Below, piece after piece: positions 1 to 12,300 of a DNA stretch of 64,000 bases. A program made the position numbers and the translations under genes. Origin of the DNA: Sipunculus nudus (Eukaryota > Annelida > Sipuncula > Golfingiida > Sipunculidae); assembly GCA_026874595.1 (NCBI GenBank), contig CM049316.1:35781339-35845338 (forward strand). The letters run 5' to 3'. The notes beneath the pieces are model-generated. The model did no database searches. It saw only the letters and a list, made by a program, of their open reading frames with translations, and was not told the DNA's origin. Within the stretch, counting starts at the first letter, position 1. Each line of letters opens with the position of its first letter.

Positions 1-111
1 ACAGTGTACATCTCCGTTATTAAAGTGTCCGTAGCTTTGCTTTTCCAGGGTCTTTGTGATGACATCACGGGAACTATCTACTCCGTTAGCAGACATGCAC
101 ATTGTTTCCTT

Positions 112-321
112 TTATTGTATACTTCGGGCCTGTGCTTTATTCTTCATTGTAATTATCTCCTCTGACTGGTCCCCCGTGGTCTCCTTGTAATATGTCTCAA
201 AAGGAATGCTCAGTGGTCCAAAATACTGACCGTATACCAAGGGTTTGAAGTCCCTTAGATGCGCCCACATGCCTCGAAAACACACACGGACACGCGATGA
301 ATTATCCTTTAACTGCCTCAT
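112..321 (-). other. Unrecognised 69-codon open frame, possible exon
   Basis: The translation (starting MRQLKDNSSRVRVCF) has a mixed, protein-like composition with aromatic and charged residues and includes YGQYFGPLSIPFETYYKE. I match it to no family. It could be an exon of a neighbouring minus-strand gene or an old retroelement piece. No flanking gene structure supports it. Confidence 0.15.
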
Positions 322-1113
322 ATAAATAAAACTATTATTCGCTTATATCTTTTTCTTTTACAATGGTTGCATTTTTGCTGAATGGCACACAAACGATTAT
401 GTATATGCACATGCAGAGAAGTCATTATTCGGAAAGAAAATATTCAAATCTTGCTTGAGATGTAAGAAGCTTCATGGCTCTAAATTAATATAAAAAAAAC
501 TTCCTACATGTCTGAAATCTGGAGGCAACAAAAAAAGATATATGCTGGTTTTAAAAAATCGAGATATAAAACTTATATCTTCAAAATATAATTCCGAACC
601 TCTGTAGCATTTTATTTACTTTTTTTAAAACGTCTTGTAACGTTGACGTTATCGCAGTGGATGAAGCTCAGTTACTTATCGTCAAAGCTGGGAGCCATCG
701 TATAGCGACATCTAGTGGTGATGTCTGGAACAATTCTTTATGGAAACCAATTGATATGCGCAGGTATTTTTTCACTCCAGCTTGTGTTGGTATTGGAATG
801 TCGCTCTGTATAAGGGACAACTAGAGGGAACTGATGCACCATGGTTATAAAAACAACTAGTACTAAGTACTAACCTCATTCTAGGCCTATATATAGAAAA
901 AATCAAACAACTCACCACAGTTTTTGTATATACATATAATCGAATGGAGTCAGAAAACCGTATTTTTTTACTTTATTTAATACTTGCAGGGTTATTTTTT
1001 TTTGTGATGTTCAATATTTCATTCTTTCGCGAGGGCGGCATTTGAATTTGTGCTCTCACCGTGGCCTATTCACAGATTAGGTCTATAATTTAGTAATATT
1101 TTGTTGTATAGGC

Positions 1114-1115
<2 letters not shown>

Positions 1116-1199
<84 letters not shown>

Positions 1200-1210
1200 A
1201 TATATATATA
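1116..1210. repeat. Microsatellite (TA)n(TG)n(TA)n
   Basis: A long TA run passes into a TG run and back to TA. The two TA runs can pair, so it may extrude as a cruciform. Confidence 0.95.
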
Positions 1211-2116
1211 TTCAATCAGAAAAAATTGGTTTGCTAGTTAATCTTGATTAAATTTTGAAAATATCTTTTAAATACATTGGAATTAAATACACTCTTCGTG
1301 TTCATCAACACACACTTTTCGTGTTCATCGTGTTTATCAAAATATGTATTCAACCTGGAAACCACGTAAACTTATTTGATGCTTGCCCTTTTGTGAAAGG
1401 AACCAGTCTGTACGAATAAATTAGTGGTTCATTTCTTACTGTTTCGAGTACTGTAACAGTATCTAGTTAATACATGTTCTACAATAGAATTAATTCAAAG
1501 TTAGTCAACTCACGGTCTACGATCGGTATAGCTGCAGGTCATAGAGTGTAAAATTATTTACGGAGATAAGAAAGCTGGATATTTGTGGCGGGACCAGTCT
1601 ATTTTATGTTACCTTTGACCCATAAACCATTTCCGTCTTGTCAAGTCGTCTGCTTTTGGCAGGTGTAACGAGACTTGAAGATTAATTTTATGGCTCGTGG
1701 TTTCGTTTGACAAGTATTACTGTAAAACTGTACGACAAATTGTAAACAACAATCTCTAGAATTGTGTGATAATACCGCCGAACGTTTTTAAAGACTGAGG
1801 CTTGCTGTTTGCCAAGAGTTCTGCAGCACGTGTAGCGTATGTTTCTCAGTGTCATTATTGTCATGAAGTGTAGCACAGGTAATCCTCCACAGAGCAGTGT
1901 ATTTGTTATTTAAGCCCCTGTTTCACATCACCCTTCCAGGTTTCTTAATGAAAGCATCAAGGATCTTGTCTGAATACGAAAAGAAAAGCAAAATTTTCTA
2001 TCAAAGTGAAATTTAATTGATTTTTAGTATTATACATTTATAGCTCATATTGTCTGTAGATCTATTAATTAATATTGATTATGTTTATGATATGTTTAAG
2101 TTATAATAGATCTACT

Positions 2117-2138
2117 TATATACATATGTATATTATAT

Positions 2139-2187
<49 letters not shown>
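2117..2187. repeat. Microsatellite (TA)n
   Basis: TATTA-type repeats running into a perfect TA tract, about 340 bases upstream of the RNF212-like start codon. Confidence 0.95.
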
Positions 2188-2191
<4 letters not shown>

Positions 2192-2524
2192 AAGTATAAT
2201 AAAATGGATCAAAACTGTTCCAAAGATTTGGTTTGCAGCATGAATTGATCATATTCTGAAGTATGAAACATAGGCCAACTCATAAGTTTTGTTTAATTCA
2301 GTTAAATCTGTTAAGGCTTAAACAAGTCAAAGGTAAATTATATTACTATTTGTAACAAAATTGATTTAATTATCAATTTTAAATGATGTATAGGTACCAG
2401 TACTACCGATGTGCTTCCATATAGATTTATGTGATGAGAGATAATTTTCACAGGACATGTATATCATAGTTGTATCTTTACATTTTTTCCTTGATCAGGT
2501 TGATGTGCTGTCCTTGTATTTATA

Positions 2525-3334
2525 ATGGATTGGGTTCACTGTAACTTGTGCTTCCATCAGCCTGGAGATGGGACACAATATTTTCTCACCAACTGTGGCC
2601 ACATCTACTGTACCAACTGCATCAAACAAGGTCAATTACATTATCCATTAATAAATTTTAAAGAATGAAAGTGCTTAAAAAAATGTTAACAAACACATGA
2701 ATGTAAATATAAAGAAATTATGTTCAAATGCCATAAAGAGATGGTTTTTGTCAGATGAAATAAAAATCAGAAATACCCTTTGAGCAAATGATACTTCTTT
2801 GCTGTATTTGTAATTCTCTTGCACTGTTGACTTCTTAAAGTCAAGTTGCAGAAGAAGGCGAAGAGGACTGGTAATCTTAAGTGTGGGACTGTTTAATTTA
2901 AACTGAAATGTATCTTTTAGGAATACCAGCAGTAATGGATTTAGATATACAACTTTTCTCATAATTTCTTAAAATATAGACATTACACCATTTCTGAAAC
3001 TTTCCTTAAGAACAATAAATAAACTTGAGTAAATGCTTTGTAAAAAATTGGAACTAATTTTACAGTATCCTTTTACATGCATACAGCATGAAGATGGTTA
3101 CAATAAAAAAGTTGTCATTTATGTGTACATTATACAATGAGTTTCCAAAACTTGTAAAGTTGATACTATAAAGTTTCTCTTGATGTCTGTTTTTACTCTC
3201 ATAATGTATGATACCTTTAAGCTTTACACTTCATAATTCTATATTTTTATCTCACAAATCTGCATCTACCAGGCACAGAAAATAAATGCAAGATGTGTGG
3301 CCAAAGTTGCACAAAGATCACATTATCATCAAAA
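2525..3334 (+). CDS. RNF212: RNF212-like exons 1-2: RING finger
   Basis: Exon 1 (2525-2630) and exon 2 (3273-3334) encode residues 1-56. The RING ligands are C6, C9, C24, H26, C29, C32, C41 and C44, spaced C-x2-C-x14-C-x-H-x2-C-x2-C-x8-C-x2-C. This is the compact ring of Zip3/RNF212 proteins, with the TNCGHIYC core. The intron splits codon 36 in phase 1. All eight metal ligands are present, so the ring should fold. Confidence 0.93.
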
Positions 3335-6300
3335 GTAAGTTTTGCAATTTTTATTATTTATATATTAAAATAAAATTGAAAAATATTTTGAACCTGCATG
3401 ATCTGCATCACTTCATTAGTCTCCATGTATGTATTTCATTCTTGTGGGTACTTATTTATAGTTAAATCTTTGTTATCAACACTGTTTAGAGCAAGAGAAC
3501 AGAAGAATTATCATTGTCAAATAAATAATTTGACATTTTTATCCCTTTGATCAGACCAGTCTGTAACTGTATCTGTGTTCTATTAACAATTTAAATAGTT
3601 TTTATTTTCATTTAGTGATGTTTCTGATTTTGCAGTTGCATTATGAGTAGAACAAATGAAATTAGCTTAATGTGTCATGTAATAGTAACAGTGGAAGTAA
3701 CAGTGAAAAGGTAAAATGTAAAATTAATAGCAACAACACTATAATGGTACTTTTGCATGTATAAAAATTACAGATGAAGCCAGAGGTACAGTTGTTTTTC
3801 TCAGACCATGTTGATCTGATCAGAAAACAACAGAAACAACTTCAACAGGCCATGCAGGTGAGACATAACAAATTTATTTGTAATTACAGAGTACTAACTG
3901 TAAAAGGGTCATTGTGTCATTTAAAGGTGTGAAACCATATCTGAAACCTCAAACATTTGGTTTGGGTTAAACATTCATTGTACTTTACTAATCTTCAAAG
4001 CCAGCCATTTACCTACATATTCTATGGAATTATGTATGTATGCATATGTATGTATAAATGAACTCTAGTTAATTCCTCTTATAATGCTTCTGTGATTGAT
4101 GCATGAGCTTGTTTAATTACAAGCTGTCAGTAAACCAGCAATGTTAAGAAATGGAAGAAAAAAAAAAAGTAACCAAAAGTGGTCCTTTGCATATGTCCTT
4201 TCAGATCTCTGGTTTATCTGACTTGCCACCAGTTATCCTTGTTGAATGTGTTATATTTATTTATGTGGGCCATGCACGTGTTCTAAACACAAGGATATTT
4301 ATAAGACAACAGACAGCCTGTGTATGTTGGGATCAGGGTTTTTTAGCCTATTTTTATAAAAGGTCAAAGGATTATCTTTATAGAAGTCAGATATTGAGAA
4401 GGTCCCATTAAAAATTGTTATTGGTATGTTTACACAAGTTTCACTATAATACCATTATTTAACATTTTATGTACTCTTTATATTACACAAATGTATATTA
4501 TTATATAGTCTTCTCAATGCTAAAGCTGTCAAGAATATTCGAAGAAATTTAGCATAACTGCATTTCATTAAAAATTGTGCTTCACCATTTTGTTCAAGAA
4601 TGTAGACTGTAAATAACTACCAGTATATATTTGAGCAGAAACACTTCAGAATAAATGGTAAAATGGTTGTATTTGTAGTTACGAATATACATGAATTTTA
4701 GATGTATGTGTATGTAACTTAGAAATATGGTTGGAGTTTTGGTTTCACATACTTATAAAAGTATATGTATTCTTATATCTGCTCAGGTAATGGAGTTCCA
4801 GCAGTGTCACAGACAGCGACTGATGGCTCACAACAGAGAAAAGGTGGCATAACCTTATAAGATAACCATTGTAGCTACTTGATTAATCTCTTGTCACTGG
4901 GCAAGATATCACTTGGATGTTAATAGTCTCTTGGTTAATTTTAACTATATTTCTGCATTTGTTTTACTTTCACACTCTGATCTTATATGTATTTTGTTGT
5001 GAGAATAGATATAACAGTTAAATATTTAATCTTATACTTTTAAGCACATGTCCTTAATGCATGACCATGTGATCTACAGGGAAAAAAACATGAAATACAA
5101 CATAATCATTAATAAAAATTTGTAAAGATGAAATAAATGTAGGAATGAATGGTCTCTGGAACTTCTTCATTCTGTTAGCATTACAGTGTCTCTGCAAAAT
5201 TATGTATGCCAAAGTTATTTTACAAGTGTTTATTTTTTATCAAGTTAAGAGTAACAAATATTAAATGATTAGTTAACACTAACAATACACTTATTTCATA
5301 TTTCAGTCAGCAAAGCAAGCATCCTTAATTGGTCAAGCACAAAAAGCCATTGATCGATGCCATACATTAGAAAGGTAATGATAAGGAATTCAAAGGCATT
5401 GATGCCTTTATGTCAGTATATGATTCTAGACCAAAAGAAAATCACATATTATACACCTTTTTATACAATACACAAATTATCTGATTTTTCAGTGCATCAT
5501 GAAGAATTTGTAATCTTTTTCTAAATCTTTAAAAATAAACATGTTAAAGTTAGATTTTTGTATGGTTTAGGTGTTAAAACACATTACTTAAACATTCCTT
5601 CTATAGGCTGCATGTGCACACATCAATATGTAATAATTTATTTGACCTGTAATTGCTGGAAACATGCTTTTCTTATGAACAACATTGTTATAAGCAAAAG
5701 ACTTCATTGATACATTGTTTCCTTTGATGGCATTACAAATATAATATGCTTCATATTTTATATATAACAAGTATATGTCATTTATTTTTCAAATAGAGAA
5801 CTTATGGTGAAGAATGAAGAGATATCTTATTTGAAGAAGGTCATAAACAGTTCTGTGAGTTTTATGTAATTTGTCAGTCATCATAATATAAATAGAGATT
5901 AAAGCTGTCATAGTAGATTCTCACATGCATGTTTTTAAAAAAATGCATAAATACTTCAGTCAAAATTAATTTTTGTTATACTGTATTCTAACTGTATATT
6001 GCAGACACTGTTTTTTTACTGTCTTTTAAATGGTATTAGGCCAATGGTTCCTAAATTCCCCAGTATAAAAATGGCATTAATTTGCAAAGTACAATATTGC
6101 TACAATTGTTCAAGCACTAAATAATATGAGTTGATTTATTTATCTTTTGGAGACCTGGTAAAAAAACTCATATGGTGGTGCCACATATATTTTGACATGG
6201 TGTAGAGTCTGCTGATTTCAGTGTGATAATGTATCTATAATGAATTTTTCCTTTCGTTTTAATTGCCACAAAAATATATACATTATACATACTAGGACTC

Positions 6301-9300
6301 ATACAGTATATGTCCTCTCAATATTAATGTTAAATATAGTAAGTTGTATGGTGCAGACCCAGTGCAGAAAGAAAACTTAAATTACACTTTTCGCATTAAA
6401 GAGAAAAGAAAATAATAAACACATATGTCTTATGATTATAAAAATGAATTTAAATACAATAAATATGATTCTAAAGTGTGGGATAACATCTTTTCAGATG
6501 ATGATAAAATTATGATATTGCGCAGTAAAGATTAATTTCTTTAATAATATTGTTTCAAAATCCAACCCCTTTTTATCGTAAAGTTTTACTGTGGCCTGCA
6601 GTTTTACATACTGGCACATGGAGAAAATGAATTCCTTTTGTTCTGTAATGATGTACATCTAAGTTTTTGCAAAATATTCAATTACAGCTATAGGTAACAT
6701 TTCATAATAAACCTTATTAATGATGTAATTCACGATGTAATAAGTTAATCATTTAATAGAGTTTAAGTCAAGGGCCATATGAAATATATCATGCCATGTA
6801 GATATGTAAAATGCGTGTCACTGTTAAGGTTTTATCATTGTTACAGACATCTCCCTGTGGCAAGAGGTGAGTCATTCTTATGTTTCTACATTCTTTTGTG
6901 TATCAGCAGACATAGTCACACATTAGTATTGTTTTACAATATTTAAAATTTATATTTTATTTCACTGTTCTTGCAGTGGTACTCACTTGCAGTGGTAGCC
7001 ACTTTCATAATTTCTTATTTTTTCTTGGAATGTATCAACATGATCAACTCACTTTTCATTAACATTAACACTCTATACAAAATATTAAAGCATACCACTT
7101 ATTCCCATGATGTTACAAAGCTTAGTTTTTCTCCCTTTTTATGTGATTTTGCACCTTTTAACCATAGCCTATTCATGAAATGACTAAAATTCTGTAACAC
7201 AGGCTTCTAATGTTACATGAAATATTTGTTTAATTGTGTTATTTGTTATAAATTGTTATTCAGAATCATAGATTTTCAAGCTGAAATTTGGATCAGGGAT
7301 TTTAATTGTGCTGAAAGAAAAATAGATCCAGAAATAAAGAAATAAAGTATTTATATTATTAATATATGTTTTTGAATGTATGATACATGAATGCAGAAGA
7401 AGAATATATATACAATGATAATATGGTATATACAGTTTTGAAAATTCAAAAAGAGGTAGACAAATATTTCTGTTTGATTTAATATTTGTGAAAAAGTAAA
7501 AGTGAAATCAGATGACATAAGAAAACTGTTTAAAAGTGTGGCGATAAATTTTGTTTTAGTTAAGTTAGCACTTAAACATTAATAAAATGCAGCGTCTGTC
7601 ATTTACTATATTCTGCATAATCTGCAAAAGGTTATAAAAATACCTTCATTTTTGTAAATATTTATGAATTGTACTAGGGTGCACAGACAAGCAAGTCCTA
7701 GTCAATCCATGATGGTCAGTTGAAACAAAAGCAAACTTTTCTTTTGTCACTTTTCCTGTTGCTTCATTGTTTTAAGGTTAACGTTAATATGTATTAAAGC
7801 TCTTGGTCTTTCTCCATATTTCCTTGCTTTTAAAATTAACAACATTGGTTTTGTATTTAAGCATTTTTTATAAAATTATACAGTTAATAAAGGCAGGAAG
7901 TGTTCAGTTACAAAAGGTTAAAATCCATGACTAAAATATCCTACTGTGTTGTTGGTAATCTATGTAGATATTCTTAAAAAAGCTTTGAAATATATAGAAA
8001 ATAACACATTGGAGTGAAAGTAATTTTCTGGCATTCTGGGATTACTGTAATAAAATCTTAAACCTTAAGTTGTATTTAACAAATAAGTAGATATCTTTAA
8101 CTGATTTAAGTTTTCATTGTATACTCAGAAAAAGGGCATAAGTGTAAACTGATCCCTTAAGCAACAAGAGCATTTACTGAGAAATGGGAAATGAAATTAA
8201 GACAAAATTTGAATTCAAATTAAGACAAAAGATTCACTAAAATCACATATCCTCTGAAGACCTTGTTATTAAATTAGGATATCTTCAGAATATAGATGAA
8301 TGTAGATGAAAACAAGGCATTAAGTCATTTAATTTAATTTGGATTTATTTCTTATGTATATACTTATATTTACCATATTTGGAATGTGATTGCACTTTAA
8401 GCATCATTCTGGTCATGATTTCATCGGAGTCAGTCGTCTTAGTGTCCGCACACCACCAAGTGGAGGCAAGATGGGTAAGGCCAGCTGGTGAAACAATCAA
8501 TCTTTAATGGGAACCAAAAATATGTAACTTTCAAAATTAGAATTTGTGAGTTCATCCCGTTTTGTCTGAAAATCCACTCAGTGCCTCTAAAAGTTCTCAA
8601 TGATTTTCAATGAAATGTGGCAATATGGGTCATAGGCCAATTAGGAAGAAGTGGTAGATTTTATGGTCAGACTGGTTGAATGCTAGTGCTGATCTGGTTT
8701 GCTGCTCTAACCACATTCACCACTGTTGTATTATTAATGTTATGAATCTAGCTAGAAGTATTGAATGGGTGCTCTTTCTTTTTCACTCTAATTAAATGTG
8801 TTAGTCATAAAGAATGATTGCTGGTAATCTATCAGTAACTAGAATTAAAAACATTTTCTGATTTATCTTTTTCCCTTTGACAACTGTGTCTTCTTAACCA
8901 TAGGTGCTGTTCATAAATGGCAAGGATATCAGCAGTACAAAAATCTCCAATTTAGATAACATAAACATAGATAATGATTAAAGATTTTAATTATTTATAA
9001 TATTTTAAGTTTACTTTGTACCAAGACCTGGTATATTTCAACACATTCCCTATCATTTACCTCCAGGGTCTATTCCAGGAAATGTACCACATAGCCATTT
9101 AAGGTGAGTATATATGATCTTGTATATATTTTACCCTGACCACAATGATTAAACATTAACAGTGTAATGCTTCAGTATTGGTGATTTCCACTTTCTGTAA
9201 TACAGGCCTGAATATAATGCATGTTGGATGAATGCTTAATTGATTTTCGAAGGTGTTACCTTGGTTGCTAAAAACTACACTGAGAAACACTACATGACTT

Positions 9301-12300
9301 GTGTAAAAACGTATGTTTAACTGACAAAAATAGTCTTTGTACAGAATAAAATATGTATGGAACAAATGTGCTGCTTCTAAGTTAAGTCAAACATCAAGGC
9401 CCTTCAGTCAGTCTGATCTAATTATTGTGTAAGGGTATTTGTTAGTACATGAAGTTTACTGTTTCTTTGCTTCAGATGTTATATTTCTTAAATACCATGC
9501 CTTCAATTAGTTTTATGACCATTTTGTGATAGTAGGCATAACAATAAATTGTAGGAAACATGATTTTGTTAATGTTAAATGATTTATCACTTAGTTCCAG
9601 TCAGCCAGTTGGACACAGTTATTCAGGAGTGAATGCTGGTTCACCAATGACCAATTTGAGTGACCTGATGTGAGTGAAATTTGCCCACAACAAACAACAT
9701 CTCTGGCATTATATATGAAAACTAAAAAATGTGTTTGTTTTGATATGTGTTCGTAAACATAATACATTACTAGGAGATTACAAGCAGAAAACCATGAACT
9801 TTTCCAAAGATAAATGGTACACAAAATAAGTGAAAGAATCTGCTTTTCTCAACATAGTTCCCTTGTAAAATTTCTGTGTACTTAAAATACAAATTTAATG
9901 TCATGGCATTACTTAAAATGCAGTATTTCATGGCATATTCTGGTTCAGTTAATTTGGTATAAATTCAAAGTAAAGTTTGCAATGTAATCCTGTGAAAGTT
10001 TACATATTGAAACATACCTTTCATTTAATTTATATGTATCTCTTTTCAAATATCTGTTAAATTACCAATTTATAGACCATTTTCTTTTTTTATTCAGGGC
10101 ACGCCGAAAGAGAAACCCTACACCAATGATTGGCACTCCTACCTCATTTGCTAAGGATAATCAGCCATCTCCTTGTAAGCAGTTTTAAGGACTTAATTTT
10201 CACATATGCATAGGTACCAGTAGATCTATAATACATAATGGTACATATACACTTTGGCATCTCACTAAATGACCACCTGCAGGACCAGCCAAAGTTGTCA
10301 TGATAATGAGGTGGTCATGTAAGTGGGAGGTTTTTATGATAATTTACATATAAGTCCCGGATAAAAAAAACAAAAAAACAGTTGTCTAAGGGGGGTGGTC
10401 TTGATAGTAGGGTGGTCATTTCACTTTATAATACATCAAGTTCACCAGTCTTCGATGCCACACCCTTAAAATTTGATCTATGTATCCATCTCTTCATATC
10501 ACCAAGACAACCAAGAATTTTTTCAAAATCTCTCATATTTAGTTTTAACCATCACGGACTTCATGTCATGTGATGCTGTACCCATCAATCTTGGAATGCC
10601 CCTCGTTAGGCCTTTTACAGTCACAGGGCAATAATTTTATCTTACCTCGACAGAGTACAAACAATAGGGGTGGCAACAACTTGACACTTAGTCTAGGCTT
10701 ATTATCAAAAGAATACAGAAGATTAGGTTTGCTGATTTAAATAAGTGCAATCTTCTACATTTCATAGAGTGATAATGGCCTTCATATGTCCATTTATCTT
10801 TTTCCTTGTTTACACAGTTTATCTGGTTTTATGATTGTTAACTTTTAGAATAACGATGGTTAACTTTTAGAGTTAACAGGACTTAAAATCGCTACATACT
10901 TATTATGGTTCTTTAAATTATTCAAGTAAAAAAAAATTAGAATATATGAAATACCAACCTAAGAATTAGTAATACTTTTCATCACATTTACAGGTCAGAC
11001 CCCCAGTCCTAAAATGATGTGTGATGACATTGTGTCGTCCAGCCAGAAGGTCACTTCCTCACAACAACCAAGACAGAAGATCCAGGTAGGCCGGAAAAGC
11101 AGACAGTTCTGATTTAACGCACAAACAAAACAAGTATGAAATAGTTTGGCAACATTCCACGCAGTTAGAGATGAAATAGAATGCAACATTTGGACTTTCA
11201 GGAGCACTTCATAGGTATTACCAAACTCAGACTCAAGTACCATGACAACACTCTAAAGAGGAAATCGTTTTAATTGATATAAAATCACAAAATGGGAAGT
11301 AGCATTTTTAGCTCAGCTGACTATAAGTCATCTGAGCTATAGTCGTGGTCCATTGTCCGTTGTCCGTCCGTCCGTCCGTAGATGTGGCACGTTTTGAAAC
11401 CGTAAGACCTAGGAATCCAAAATTCAGCATAATGTTAGATGTCCCCAAGATCTCCTACCAAGCCGAAAACTGGGTCTTTGCGACTTCGTTCCTATGAGAA
11501 ATTAAGGAAAAACCTCAATTTTTTATTAAAATCCTATTTTAACACTTCAGGACTGCCTAATATTAAAACCACTCATCTGTTTTTCCTCATATTTACCATA
11601 AATATTTCTCTATATAGTTCCTATGTACATGCATGAAATTAAGTCTGTAAAGTATAAATTCTTTAAGTTATGGGCCCAAACATAATGGACTTTGTAAAAA
11701 ATCAGGAAAAATAATAACTCACTTAACATGAAAAATTTTGAAACTAGAGTCTATTTTCTCAAGTATATAACTATGTTTAATTAAGATTCAATTGTTTACC
11801 GAAAATTAGATCTGAATTTTGTAAATTTTTTAAGTTATTAGCATAAAAAAAAAATCAGTACCTTAAATTTTGCCTAACTTTGACCATGGCACGTTTTTTT
11901 CCTGTAAGCACCATTGATTTAATTTTCACAGCATGTAAACATAAATATTTAGTTTGTCTAAATCTGAAATTTGAAAATAAAAGCTTGAAAATTAAGCTAG
12001 TTATTGATTTTTTTTTCTGTAGTCACTTGCTTTGATTACAGATGCAGGGTCCCACTCCAGGTCACTGGAAGTAAGCTATGCCAGGGTTTCTGATTTGTTA
12101 CAGTCACTGGGGGAGATCCCCTGCTGTGACAGGTGTACAGTTATTCTCATATCACCACCCCAATCACCCCCCCCCCCCCCCCCCCCCCCCCGCAAACCCA
12201 ACCCACCAAGTGTTATGCACTAATTGTTATTGTTTTCACTGTATCTCCTTAATTGTAATGCTGTTTCCACTCCGATATGCAAAAACTTTTCATAAAAAAA

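Larger units (their letters stand above)
1..2498. other. Upstream non-coding DNA of the RNF212-like gene
   Basis: No supported gene. It holds two TA-rich microsatellites listed separately, a CTCF-like sequence at 701-720, and a 69-codon minus-strand open frame (112-321) that I do not recognise. The promoter and any 5' UTR exon of the RNF212-like gene should lie here, but no clear core promoter motif was seen. Confidence 0.5.

Noticed and set aside
8400-8474. Joining RNF212-like exon 7 directly to exon 9
   Set aside because: It puts exon 9 in a frame that loses the family-like RLSVRTPPSGGKMG motif; the 37-nt exon 7678-7714 restores it with good splice sites.
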